Source of the DNA: Piscibacillus halophilus
GTDB lineage: Bacteria > Bacillota > Bacilli > Bacillales > Alkalibacillaceae
Direction of reading: 5' to 3'
Length of the DNA stretch: 64,000 nt
Assembly (NCBI RefSeq): GCF_900110685.1
Contig: NZ_FOES01000001.1
Coordinates: 62,001 to 126,000 of the forward strand
Position numbers and translations under genes: made by a program. Below the pieces are notes generated by a model. That model made no database searches and was not told the origin of the DNA. It saw nothing but the letters and a program-made list of their open reading frames with translations. This document shows positions 6,688 to 16,641 of the stretch, one piece after another (the stretch's first letter is position 1; every line of letters begins with the position of its first letter).

Positions 6688-8388
6688 TTATTTCTTTAGT
6701 TGTTTCACCATGTTTTCATCAGGTGTCACATAAACCGTTTGTTGGTTGTCATAAATAACGTAACCTGGCTTTGCGCCATTTGGTTTTCTAACATGTTTGA
6801 TTAACGTGTAATCGACTGGGACTGATGAAGACATCTTAGCTTTACTATAAAAAGCTGCAATCGTTGCTGCTTCGATAATGGTTTCTTCACTCGGATCTTG
6901 AGAACGAATGATGACGTGTGACCCTGGAATATCTTTAGTATGAAGCCAAACATCTTCTTTGTTTGCGAGTCGATTTGTGACAAATTCGTTTTGCTTATTA
7001 TTTCGCCCGACGACGATTTCCGTCCCATCTGTTGCTTGATAATAGTCAGGTTGAATCGTCTTTTTCTTCTTCTTTTTATTAGACGCTTTTGCTTTAAAGT
7101 ATCCTTGATCTTGAAGCTCTTCTCGAATATCTTCGATGTCTTCTTCACGAGCTTGTTCTAGCTGTTGAATCAGCCTTTCAAAGTAATCTATCTCTTCATT
7201 AGCTTTATCTATCTCGACTAATACAACTTCTTTCGATTTTTTGAGTTTTTGATAGTTTTTAAAATAGTGTTGCGCATTTTGACTGGGCGTTTTGTTAGGA
7301 TCAAGCTCAATAGTCATTTCAGTTTGGTCTGGGTCATAGTAATCGACTACCGTCACACTTGAATCACCTTGTTTAACCAAGTGCATGTGAGCTGTTAATA
7401 ATTCACCTTTTTTCTGGTAGTCATCAGCTTTTTCAGCTTTCTTTAATGTTTTTTCATGTTTTTTAATTTTACGTTCGTTTTTGTCTCGCTCGTTTTTCAA
7501 AAAGCGCATGAGGTCATGAGTCATACCTTTTACGCGGTCACGCTCAGCTTTTCCTTTATAAAACTCGTTTAACATTTCGCTGATTTGATTAAAATAGGTT
7601 TTATGCTCATGTTCACCAATCAGGTCGAGTACATGAAAGTCATCTTTCTGACCAGATATGATAAACGGTTTGTATTCATGGTTAGTTAGTTTCTCTTTAA
7701 ACCCATTATATGTTTGCTCATAAGTATTTTGATTTCCTAAATAAGCTTGGTCAGCTAGGGCTTTCGTTACCGTTGGAGAAACTCCCATTAATAAGTTAAG
7801 CATTTGCCGATCCATTCGTCCCTGATTGAAATCTAATTTCCTAACAAATGAATCACCATCAAGGTTAAGCGGGTTTAACTTTCCTTGATCAGGTGGAGCG
7901 ATATAAGTCTGTCCTGGTAAAATCGAACGATGTCGGTTTTGTAAGGAGCTTATGTGTTTAAAACTATCTAATATCATATCTCGTTCAGGGTCCATGAGAA
8001 TAACGTTAGAATGCTTTCCCATAATCTCAATAATGAGTTTTTTGTTTTTTTCATCCCCAATTTCGTCTTTACTTCTTACCGAAAGATGAATAATACGCTC
8101 TAACTCAACTTGTTCTACGTATTCTACAAAGCCAGCATTTAGATGTTTTCTTAACACCATACAGAACATTGGGGGTTCTTTTGGATTGTTAAATTTCTCA
8201 TCTGTTAAATGGACCCTTGCGTAGTTGGGATGTATGGAAATTAAAAGTTGTTTATTTTGACCATTTTTTCGAATGGTAAAGATTAATTCAGTATCTGTTG
8301 GCTGGTATATTTTCGTTATACGGCCACTCGAAAGTTCTTCATGAAGTTCATGTGTAACGGCACGAGTGACGATTCCATCGAATGCCAT
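6688..8388 (-). CDS. rqcH: Rqc2/NEMF homologue RqcH (NFACT protein)
   Basis: A 566-residue protein with the full NFACT layout: an N-terminal NFACT-N domain ('MAFDGIVTRAVTHELHEELS', 'GRITKIYQP'), helix-hairpin-helix, a long central coiled coil (about residues 270-430) and a C-terminal NFACT-R domain ('DVWLHTKDIPGSHVIIRS'). RqcH binds obstructed 50S subunits carrying peptidyl-tRNA and recruits Ala-tRNA to add C-terminal alanine tails that mark stalled products for degradation. Older annotations call it fibronectin-binding protein. ATG 8388 follows GAGGTG; an in-frame GTG nine bases upstream is less well placed. It is divergent from yicC. Confidence 0.93.
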   Translation of the reverse strand: MAFDGIVTRAVTHELHEELSSGRITKIYQPTDTELIFTIRKNGQNKQLLISIHPNYARVHLTDEKFNNPKEPPMFCMVLRKHLNAGFVEYVEQVELERIIHLSVRSKDEIGDEKNKKLIIEIMGKHSNVILMDPERDMILDSFKHISSLQNRHRSILPGQTYIAPPDQGKLNPLNLDGDSFVRKLDFNQGRMDRQMLNLLMGVSPTVTKALADQAYLGNQNTYEQTYNGFKEKLTNHEYKPFIISGQKDDFHVLDLIGEHEHKTYFNQISEMLNEFYKGKAERDRVKGMTHDLMRFLKNERDKNERKIKKHEKTLKKAEKADDYQKKGELLTAHMHLVKQGDSSVTVVDYYDPDQTEMTIELDPNKTPSQNAQHYFKNYQKLKKSKEVVLVEIDKANEEIDYFERLIQQLEQAREEDIEDIREELQDQGYFKAKASNKKKKKKTIQPDYYQATDGTEIVVGRNNKQNEFVTNRLANKEDVWLHTKDIPGSHVIIRSQDPSEETIIEAATIAAFYSKAKMSSSVPVDYTLIKHVRKPNGAKPGYVIYDNQQTVYVTPDENMVKQLKK

Positions 8389-8412
8389 AAAAATCACCTC
8401 TATACGAAGAAT

Positions 8413-8418
8413 AGTATA
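8413..8418 (-). promoter_or_regulatory. Extended -10 of the rqcH promoter
   Basis: On the minus strand TGCTATACT forms an extended -10 (TGn plus TATACT) about 25 bases before the rqcH start codon. The -35 is poor, as is usual with extended -10 promoters. Confidence 0.45.
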
Positions 8419-8533
8419 GCATGAATTAGATTTAAATCGTTAGGCATTATGGAAAACTATTGAAAAATCATATAAAATAATGAAACAATAATGACGTAAT
8501 AATTTTGTTAAAATAGTGGAGTAGGTGAAAAAA

Positions 8534-9412
8534 ATGGTTAATAGTATGACTGGTTTCGGCCAAGCCCAAGAGAAATTTGATCACACAACCATCTCGATCG
8601 AAGTAAAAACCGTTAATCATCGATTTCTCGACTTTTCTTTTAAGATGCCTCGGGAATTTTCAGTCTTTGAAGATGCTATGAAACAGAAGGTACGTCAATA
8701 TTTTAATCGGGGACGCGTGGAAGTTTTTATCCATGTTTCAGGTGAAGGGGTTAAAACAAAGACGGTCCAAGTGAATTGGAATGTTTTAGATCAATATTTA
8801 AATGCTTTGGATGAAATTAAGTCGAAACGCTCTATTTCAGGAGATTTAGAGTTTGAAGATATTTTACAATTAGAAGGAATATTTCTAGAAGATGAAGAAG
8901 CTAACGTAGATGAATTCTTACAGGAGAAAGTTTTATCGATATTAGAAGAGGTATTGCAAAAAGCTCAAATGATGCGTCAAGAGGAAGGTAAGGTACTTAA
9001 AAAAGATGTATTAAATCATATACAAGAGATAAAACGATTGACGTATGAATTAAAAGAGCATATTGATTCGATCCAAGAAGAATACCGAATCAAAATTAAG
9101 GAAAGAATTGAAGAACATTTAACGACTGGGACTCATGATGAATCTAGAGTTGTTCAAGAGGTTGCTCTATTAGCGGATAAAGCAGACATATCCGAAGAAA
9201 TCATCCGGTTATTGTCTCATGTCGAACAAGTAGAAGAGACTATTGAACTTCAACAACCAATTGGTCGCAAACTAGATTTTATCACTCAAGAATTACTGAG
9301 AGAAACGAATACAATTGGATCAAAATCTAACAATGTTCACGTCAGTAAGATTGTTGTAGCTTTAAAAAGTGAAATAGAGAAAATTAAAGAACAAGTACAA
9401 AATATTGAATAA
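8534..9412 (+). CDS. YicC-family endoribonuclease (YloC)
   Basis: A 292-residue protein starting 'MVNSMTGFGQA', the hallmark of the YicC family, with the N-terminal domain 'IEVKTVNHRFLDFSFKMPRE' and the C-terminal DUF1732 domain ('RKLDFITQELLRETNTIGSK', 'VVALKSEIEKIKEQVQNIE'). YicC of E. coli is a conserved endoribonuclease involved in RNA turnover; the B. subtilis counterpart is YloC. ATG 8534 is chosen because the AGGTG upstream has a 6-base spacing and the family begins M-x-x-SMTG; a GTG at 8525 overlaps the ribosome site. It heads the cluster leading to remA. Confidence 0.92.
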   Translation: MVNSMTGFGQAQEKFDHTTISIEVKTVNHRFLDFSFKMPREFSVFEDAMKQKVRQYFNRGRVEVFIHVSGEGVKTKTVQVNWNVLDQYLNALDEIKSKRSISGDLEFEDILQLEGIFLEDEEANVDEFLQEKVLSILEEVLQKAQMMRQEEGKVLKKDVLNHIQEIKRLTYELKEHIDSIQEEYRIKIKERIEEHLTTGTHDESRVVQEVALLADKADISEEIIRLLSHVEQVEETIELQQPIGRKLDFITQELLRETNTIGSKSNNVHVSKIVVALKSEIEKIKEQVQNIE

Positions 9413-9415
9413 TAT

Positions 9416-9445
9416 TTGAGATTTTAATGAATTTTAGACTATAAT
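9416..9445 (+). promoter_or_regulatory. Sigma-A-type promoter for remA-gmk-rpoZ
   Basis: TTGAGA (9416-9421), an 18-base spacer and TATAAT (9440-9445) lie in the 97-base gap after yicC, 64 bases before the remA start. Confidence 0.6.
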
Positions 9446-9509
9446 AGTTATTAAAGAAAAACATATGTTAGAATATCACGATAATATTTTGTAGTTAGGG
9501 GAGTATGGA

Positions 9510-10605
<1,096 letters not shown>

Positions 10606-10620
10606 AATACTTACTAGGAT

Positions 10621-10652
10621 AACAACCTGAACATCAGGTTGTTTTTCTTTTT
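10621..10652 (+). terminator. Intrinsic terminator after rpoZ
   Basis: AACAACCTGA (10621-10630), a 3-base loop and TCAGGTTGTT (10634-10643) form a 10-bp stem followed by TTTCTTTTT. Confidence 0.9.
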
Positions 10653-10678
10653 GATATAGGTTCATGTTAAACTATAGA
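10651..10678 (+). promoter_or_regulatory. Candidate promoter for coaBC
   Basis: TTGATA (10651-10656), a 16-base spacer and TATAGA (10673-10678) overlap the end of the rpoZ terminator and lie 30 bases before the coaBC start codon. It would start the long coaBC-priA-fmt-rsmB-prpC-prkC-rsgA-rpe-thiN transcript. Confidence 0.5.
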
Positions 10679-10708
10679 TAAGAATGAGGTTCATTGGAGG
10701 ATGAGGAC

Positions 10709-11914
10709 ATGCTAAACGGAAAAAAAGTCTTACTTGGAGTTTCTGGAGGAATTGCGGCTTATAAAGCATGTGCTTTAACAAGCAAACTTGTACAAAGTGG
10801 CGCAGATGTCAGAGTCATTATGACTGAGGGGGCTACACAATTTGTACAACCTTTAACATTCCAAGCTTTATCTCGAAACCCTGTCTATACGGATGCGTTT
10901 GATGAAAAAAATCCTGAAAAAATTGCACATATAGATTTAGCTGATTGGGCGGATCTTGTGATCTTAGCGCCTGCCACTGCTCATTTACTTGGACGTATTG
11001 CTAATGGAATGGCAGATGATATGCTAACGACAACTTTATTGGCCACAACAGCACCTGTTTATATTGCACCCGCCATGAATGTACATATGTATGATCACCC
11101 AGCAGTTAAAGATAATTTATTAACTTTAGAAAAGTATGGTTACCATTTTATAGAACCGGGTGATGGTTATTTAGCATGTGGTTATGTAGGAAAAGGTCGT
11201 TTAGAAGAACCGGAAAATATTTTGAAGGTCATTGAGCAAAATGAAAATCAACCTCAACCACTAAAGGGCAAACGAATACTGATTACTGCTGGTCCGACGA
11301 AAGAATCAGTTGATGTCGTACGATATTTCACCAATCACTCATCAGGTAAAATGGGTTATGCTCTAGCTCAAGAAGCTAAAAAATTAGGTGCATCTGTGAC
11401 ATTAGTGTCTGGACCTGTTCAGTTAGATCCAGTACCAGGTGTTGAAGTTGTTCAGGTGACAACAGCCGATGAAATGTATGAGGCCGTCATAGATCGGTTT
11501 GAGGAACAAGATATGGTAATCAAAGCTGCAGCGGTTGCAGATTATCGACCTAAAGACGCAATCAATCAAAAGCTTAAGAAAAAAGATGGTCCATTAGTTC
11601 TTGAATTAGAAAGAACTAAAGATATTCTTAAAACACTTGGTGAAAAGAAAGACCATCAATATTTAGTCGGTTTTGCTGCTGAAACGAATGACTTAATCCA
11701 TTATGGTAGACAAAAATTAGAAAAGAAAAATTTAGATGCGATAGTCGTTAACGATATTGGAAATCAACATATTGGCTTTCAATCAGATGAAAACGAAGTG
11801 CATGTCCTAACTCGAAGTGGCCAAGAAAAGGCATTACCATTAGGATCCAAACAAGACATCGCAAACCAGCTCTTTGAAATATTTATTGAAGATATGATGG
11901 GGGAAACAAATTGA
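10709..11914 (+). CDS. coaBC: Bifunctional phosphopantothenoylcysteine decarboxylase / phosphopantothenate-cysteine ligase
   Basis: A 401-residue two-domain enzyme of coenzyme A synthesis. The N-terminal CoaC flavoprotein domain has 'LLGVSGGIAAYKACALTSKL' and 'APAMNVHMYDHPAVKDN' (the PxMNxxMW-type motif) and the 'GDGYLACGYVGKGRL' active-site cysteine region. The CoaB half begins 'RILITAGPTKESVDVVRYFT' with 'NHSSGKMGYAL', and has 'KAAAVADYRP' and 'KLKKKDG'. ATG 10709 follows GGAGGATG; an in-frame TTG at 10694 overlaps that site. It overlaps priA by four bases. Confidence 0.96.
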   Translation: MLNGKKVLLGVSGGIAAYKACALTSKLVQSGADVRVIMTEGATQFVQPLTFQALSRNPVYTDAFDEKNPEKIAHIDLADWADLVILAPATAHLLGRIANGMADDMLTTTLLATTAPVYIAPAMNVHMYDHPAVKDNLLTLEKYGYHFIEPGDGYLACGYVGKGRLEEPENILKVIEQNENQPQPLKGKRILITAGPTKESVDVVRYFTNHSSGKMGYALAQEAKKLGASVTLVSGPVQLDPVPGVEVVQVTTADEMYEAVIDRFEEQDMVIKAAAVADYRPKDAINQKLKKKDGPLVLELERTKDILKTLGEKKDHQYLVGFAAETNDLIHYGRQKLEKKNLDAIVVNDIGNQHIGFQSDENEVHVLTRSGQEKALPLGSKQDIANQLFEIFIEDMMGETN

Positions 11915-14322
11915 GAGTCGCAAAAGTCGTGGTTGATGTTGCAGCTTCACCAATCGATTCCGCATTAGATTATGAAATACCAGTTCATTTGATTGATATT
12001 ATTCAACCAGGTATACGAGTCATCGTTCCTTTAGGTCCAAGGAAAGTCATGGGTTTTGTTGTTGGATTAACGGATGACAGTGATTTTGATCGATTAAAAC
12101 CTATTCAAGAAGTTATGGATTATACACCTATTTTAACGAATGAGTTACTTGAATTATCAACATGGCTACAGAAAGAAACACTTTGCTTTAGAATCTCTGC
12201 ATTACAAGCCATGCTACCAGCTGTTTTTAAAGCATCTTACGATAAAGAGGTGTGGTTATTAGATGAATTCGATTCCCTCCCAGAATCACTAAGAGAGATC
12301 TCTCAAGGTCGAGAAGTATTTCCTTTTTCAGATATTGAAAGTAGTACGATTTCAGATCAGCAAGTGAAAAAATTTATAAAAGATCAGTTAATTGATATTA
12401 AATACGTCGTTAAAGGGAAAAATCGAGTTAAAACGTTTACTGCAGTAGAAAAAGCAGTTGATGAAGTCAAATTGATGGAAGAGCTTGAAACAATGAGTGC
12501 TCAAGCCAAAAAACAAAGAGAAGTACTTGCCTATATTCTTGATCGAAACGATCCGGTTTTTATAAAAGATTTAACAAAAGAGCTGAATACAACTAGAGGT
12601 CCAGTTGATGCTTTAGTGGATAAAGGGTTATTAAAATTAGTTAAAAAAGAAGTCTATCGTGATCCATTTGAAGAAAAATCCCACTCAACAACGAAACCGT
12701 TAGAACTGACAACATTTCAAAGAAAAGCCATAGAACCGATCTGGGAATCTATTAATGAATCTTTTTATCGAACATTCCTATTACACGGGGTTACGGGCAG
12801 TGGAAAAACGGAAATTTATTTACAATCCATCCAGCGAGTACTTGATCTTGGTAAAGAGGCCATTGTACTCGTACCTGAAATTGCTTTAACCCCTCAAATG
12901 GTCTCACGTTTTAAAGCACGCTTTGGTTCTGATGTGGCTGTTTTACATAGTGGTTTATCACAAGGTGAAAAATATGATGAATGGCGTAAAATTCATCGTA
13001 AAGAAGTTCGAGTCGTAGTAGGTGCTCGTTCTGCCATTTTTGCTCCATTTGAAAATATTGGAATTATCATCATTGATGAAGAGCATGAACAAACTTATAA
13101 ACAAGAAGATTACCCTAAATATCATGCGAGAGAAGTGGCTAAACAAAGAGCCCAATATCACAGTTGCCCAGTTGTGTTAGGAAGTGCAACTCCTACATTA
13201 GAATCTTACGCTCGAGCATTAAAAGGTGTTTATCAATTATTAGAATTGACTGAACGTGTGAATGAGCAGGCCATGCCAGAAGTTGAAATTGTGGACATGA
13301 GACAGGAGCTTATGCAAGGGAATCGAGCTATGTTTTCAAATACACTGACAGACAAAATTAACGAACGATTAGAGCGACAAGAACAGGTCGTTTTAATGCT
13401 CAATCGAAGAGGGTATTCAACTTTTGTAATGTGTCGTGAATGCGGTGAGACGGTTAAGTGTGATCATTGCGATATTTCAATGACTTATCACCGTCATCAA
13501 CATAAATTAAAATGTCACTATTGTAATGATGAACGGCCAATGCCAAATATTTGTCCTAACTGTGAAAGTGATGCGATTCGGTTCTTTGGGACTGGAACTC
13601 AGAAGGTTGAAGAGGCGCTCAACATTCATTTTCCAGAAGCAAGGGTCATTAGAATGGATGTAGATACGACGAGCCGTAAAGGAGCTCATGAGCGTTTACT
13701 TCAAAAATTCGGTAATCATGAAGCCGATATTTTACTTGGAACTCAAATGATTGCAAAAGGTTTAGACTTTAAAAATGTAACGTTAGTAGGAGTCATTGCT
13801 GCAGATTCCATGCTTCATTTACCAGACTTTAGAGCTTCAGAGAAGTCTTTTCAGTTATTAACTCAAGTAAGTGGCCGTGCGGGTCGTCACGAATTACCAG
13901 GAGAAGTAGTGATTCAAACGTATTCACCTGAGCATTACAGTGTGGAATATGCCAGTCAATATGATTACGAATCTTTTTTTAATAAAGAAATGCAAGTTCG
14001 TAAACAATTTCAGTATCCACCTTATTTTTATCTAGCACTTATAAATATTTCTCATGATAATCATGTAGAGGCAGTTCAAGTCGCTAATGAAGTAGCCAAT
14101 ATTATTTCTAAGAATACGACAGGAAACTGTCAGTTAATGGGTCCTAGCCCATCTCCAATGTTACGAATCAAAGATCGTTACCGTTATCAATGCATGTTAA
14201 AATATAAACGCAGAGAAAATGTCGAAGAAGCACTTCAAGAAGTATTAAAACATTTCCAAAAACAAATCAATCAACAACAATTACAACTAACGATTGACTT
14301 TGAACCATATCATTTTATGTAA
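11911..14322 (+). CDS. priA: Primosomal replication-restart helicase PriA
   Basis: An 803-residue DEAH-type helicase. After a DNA-binding domain (about residues 1-105) and winged helix come Walker A 'LLHGVTGSGKTEIYLQ' (about 290-305), DEEH box 'IIIIDEEHEQTYKQED', 'VLGSATPTLES', and the two zinc sites in 'CRECGETVKCDHCDISMTYH' and 'CHYCNDERPMPNICPNC' (eight cysteines all present). The helicase C-lobe has 'ILLGTQMIAKGLDFKNVTLV' and 'QVSGRAGR'. It reloads the replisome at collapsed forks. TTG 11911 start overlaps the coaBC stop and is preceded by GGGGGAA. In B. subtilis def follows; here fmt follows directly. Confidence 0.97.
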   Translation: MRVAKVVVDVAASPIDSALDYEIPVHLIDIIQPGIRVIVPLGPRKVMGFVVGLTDDSDFDRLKPIQEVMDYTPILTNELLELSTWLQKETLCFRISALQAMLPAVFKASYDKEVWLLDEFDSLPESLREISQGREVFPFSDIESSTISDQQVKKFIKDQLIDIKYVVKGKNRVKTFTAVEKAVDEVKLMEELETMSAQAKKQREVLAYILDRNDPVFIKDLTKELNTTRGPVDALVDKGLLKLVKKEVYRDPFEEKSHSTTKPLELTTFQRKAIEPIWESINESFYRTFLLHGVTGSGKTEIYLQSIQRVLDLGKEAIVLVPEIALTPQMVSRFKARFGSDVAVLHSGLSQGEKYDEWRKIHRKEVRVVVGARSAIFAPFENIGIIIIDEEHEQTYKQEDYPKYHAREVAKQRAQYHSCPVVLGSATPTLESYARALKGVYQLLELTERVNEQAMPEVEIVDMRQELMQGNRAMFSNTLTDKINERLERQEQVVLMLNRRGYSTFVMCRECGETVKCDHCDISMTYHRHQHKLKCHYCNDERPMPNICPNCESDAIRFFGTGTQKVEEALNIHFPEARVIRMDVDTTSRKGAHERLLQKFGNHEADILLGTQMIAKGLDFKNVTLVGVIAADSMLHLPDFRASEKSFQLLTQVSGRAGRHELPGEVVIQTYSPEHYSVEYASQYDYESFFNKEMQVRKQFQYPPYFYLALINISHDNHVEAVQVANEVANIISKNTTGNCQLMGPSPSPMLRIKDRYRYQCMLKYKRRENVEEALQEVLKHFQKQINQQQLQLTIDFEPYHFM

Positions 14323-14334
14323 GAAGGGATAAAC

Positions 14335-15273
14335 ATGACGAAGAAAATTATTTTTATGGGAACGCCGGATTTTAGTGTGCCGGTGTTAGAGGCATTAGTA
14401 AAATCTGAATATGAAGTAGTGGCTGTCGTCACTCAACCTGATCGCCCAAAAGGAAGAAAGCGGAAGTTAACTCCATCGCCAGTAAAAGAAAGAGCATTAG
14501 AATATCAACTTCCAGTTCTTCAACCAGAAAAAATTAGACATGATTATGAAGACATTTTAGCTTATGAACCTGATTTAATCGTGACCGCAGCTTATGGACA
14601 AATTTTACCTAAAGCTATATTAGATCGTCCGAAATTTGGCTGTGTTAATGTTCATGCTTCATTATTACCTGAACTAAGAGGTGGCGCTCCAATTCACTAC
14701 GCTATCATCCAAGGTAAAAAAGAGACCGGGATTACTATTATGTATATGGCAGAAGCGCTTGATGCAGGAGATATTATTTCACAACGATCAATTGATATTG
14801 ATGAGGAAGATCATGTCGGATCATTACACGATAAGCTATCAATACTAGGATCTGAATTGTTAATGGATACTCTTCCAGAATTGTTTGCTAGAACGATCAC
14901 ACCGATTACACAAAATGATGACGAGGCGACTTTTGCTTATAATATTAAACGTGAACAAGAAAAAATCGATTGGAATCAGTCACAATATGATATTTACAAT
15001 CATGTTAGAGGGTTACACCCGTGGCCAGTCGCTTATACTGTTTATGAAGGCAAAAATATTAAAATTTGGTGGGCGATTAAGGACCAACAATCGACGAATC
15101 AGAATCCAGGAACGATTATTGACCTTGAAACGGACGGTATTTTAGTAGCAACCGGAGATGGAAAAGCTATAAAAATTACTGAATTACAAGTTCCAGGTAA
15201 AAAACGGGTAAAAGCAGAAGATTTCTTAAGAGGTTCAAGTGATTACTTTCAACCTGGGAAACAGTTAGGATGA
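14335..15273 (+). CDS. fmt: Methionyl-tRNA formyltransferase
   Basis: A 312-residue enzyme that formylates initiator Met-tRNA using 10-formyl-THF. It shows 'KIIFMGTPDFSVPVLEALV', the loop 'TQPDRPKGRKRKLTPSPVK', the formyl-THF site 'NVHASLLPELRGGAPIHYAI' with catalytic Asn/His, and 'MYMAEALDAGDII' with the conserved Asp. The C-terminal OB-like domain ends 'VPGKKRVKAEDFLRG'. The start is ATG 14335, 12 bases after priA, with AAGAAGGG upstream. The usual partner def (deformylase), present between priA and fmt in B. subtilis, is absent here. Confidence 0.97.
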   Translation: MTKKIIFMGTPDFSVPVLEALVKSEYEVVAVVTQPDRPKGRKRKLTPSPVKERALEYQLPVLQPEKIRHDYEDILAYEPDLIVTAAYGQILPKAILDRPKFGCVNVHASLLPELRGGAPIHYAIIQGKKETGITIMYMAEALDAGDIISQRSIDIDEEDHVGSLHDKLSILGSELLMDTLPELFARTITPITQNDDEATFAYNIKREQEKIDWNQSQYDIYNHVRGLHPWPVAYTVYEGKNIKIWWAIKDQQSTNQNPGTIIDLETDGILVATGDGKAIKITELQVPGKKRVKAEDFLRGSSDYFQPGKQLG

Positions 15274-15277
15274 TCTC

Positions 15278-16615
15278 ATGTCGAAAAATAGCGTAAGAGA
15301 AATAGGCTTAAAGTTACTTAATCAAGTTGGTGAGAGTGGGGGATTTAGCCACATCCTAATTAACCAAGCGATATCAAACCATGATGTGTCTGAAAAAGAT
15401 AAAGGTTTGTTAACTGAATTAGTTTATGGCACATTACAACGGAAATTAACGTTAGAGTATTATTTAAAACCTTTTGTTAAAAAGAAAACAGACCCTTGGG
15501 TTAAGTGGCTGCTATACATGTCCATTTATCAAATGGTATATCTTGAAAGAGTCCCTGATCATGCTGTCATTAATGAAGCTGTTACAATCGCCAAAAAACG
15601 CGGCCATCGTGGTACAAGTGGTTTCGTCAATGGAGTATTAAGAAATGTTCAAAGACAAGGCTTACCTAATTTAGAATCTATAAAAGACCCTGTTGAAAAA
15701 ATTTCTATTCAAACTAGTCATCCTTATTGGTTAGTAAAACGATGGGTAGACATGTATGGGATTCAAACAACTAAAGACATGTGTGAATCAAATTTGGAAG
15801 CTAAAAAAATCTCCGTTAGAATTCAACCGTTGAAAAATACGTTGGCAGAAGTTGAAGAGATTTTGAAAGAAGAAGGAATTGAAACTGCACGTTCCGAATT
15901 AAGCAAACAAGGATTAAATATTAAATCTGGAAATCCTTTAACGAGTCAATTGTTTCCTGGCAATTTGACCATCCAAGATGAAACATCGATGCTTGTCGCG
16001 GAAATGTTGGATGCGAAACCAGGAATGACCGTTTTAGATGCGTGTAGTGCCCCAGGTGGTAAAACGACTCATATTGCAGAAAAAATGAATAATGAAGGCG
16101 TTATTTATGCATATGATTTACACCATAAAAAAGTAAAGCTGGTAAAAGAAAAAGCTGAAACATTAGGATTAACCAACATTCATACATCAGCACAGGATAG
16201 TCGCCATTTACAAGACATACACGCTACTGAGACGTTTGATCGAATATTATTGGATGCTCCTTGTTCAGGATTAGGTGTCTTGAGAAGTAAACCTGATATT
16301 AAATATCATAAAACAGAAAATGACATCTATGATTTAGCTGAAATTCAAGGACAATTGTTAGATTCTGTTCTTCCATTACTTAAGCCAAATGGAACATTAG
16401 TTTATAGTACTTGTACTGTGGATCGACATGAAAATGAGGAGCAGATTAAAAAACTACTAGATCATCATCCTGATTTCGAAATTGATCAGAACTTTTTTGA
16501 ACAATTACCACTAAGTTGTCGACAATTAGATGGGATATCCGATTACGGGATTCAAATTTTCCCACAAGATTTTAATGCAGACGGATTTTTTATAACGAGA
16601 ATTAAAAGAATTTAA
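15278..16615 (+). CDS. rsmB: 16S rRNA (cytosine-967-C5)-methyltransferase
   Basis: A 445-residue protein. The N-terminal NusB-like RNA-binding domain spans about residues 1-140 ('LLTELVYGTLQRKLTLEYYL', 'NEAVTIAKKRGHRGTSGFVN'). The methyltransferase domain has SAM motif I 'VLDACSAPGGKTTHIAEKM', then 'RILLDAPCSGLGVLRSKPD' (motif IV cysteine) and 'LVYSTCTVDRHENEEQ' (motif VI catalytic cysteine). It corresponds to B. subtilis YloM. It begins five bases after fmt. In B. subtilis rlmN follows it; here prpC follows after 26 bases. Confidence 0.96.
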   Translation: MSKNSVREIGLKLLNQVGESGGFSHILINQAISNHDVSEKDKGLLTELVYGTLQRKLTLEYYLKPFVKKKTDPWVKWLLYMSIYQMVYLERVPDHAVINEAVTIAKKRGHRGTSGFVNGVLRNVQRQGLPNLESIKDPVEKISIQTSHPYWLVKRWVDMYGIQTTKDMCESNLEAKKISVRIQPLKNTLAEVEEILKEEGIETARSELSKQGLNIKSGNPLTSQLFPGNLTIQDETSMLVAEMLDAKPGMTVLDACSAPGGKTTHIAEKMNNEGVIYAYDLHHKKVKLVKEKAETLGLTNIHTSAQDSRHLQDIHATETFDRILLDAPCSGLGVLRSKPDIKYHKTENDIYDLAEIQGQLLDSVLPLLKPNGTLVYSTCTVDRHENEEQIKKLLDHHPDFEIDQNFFEQLPLSCRQLDGISDYGIQIFPQDFNADGFFITRIKRI

Positions 16616-16641
16616 TTCGTCTGAAATGAGGTGACCTTTGA

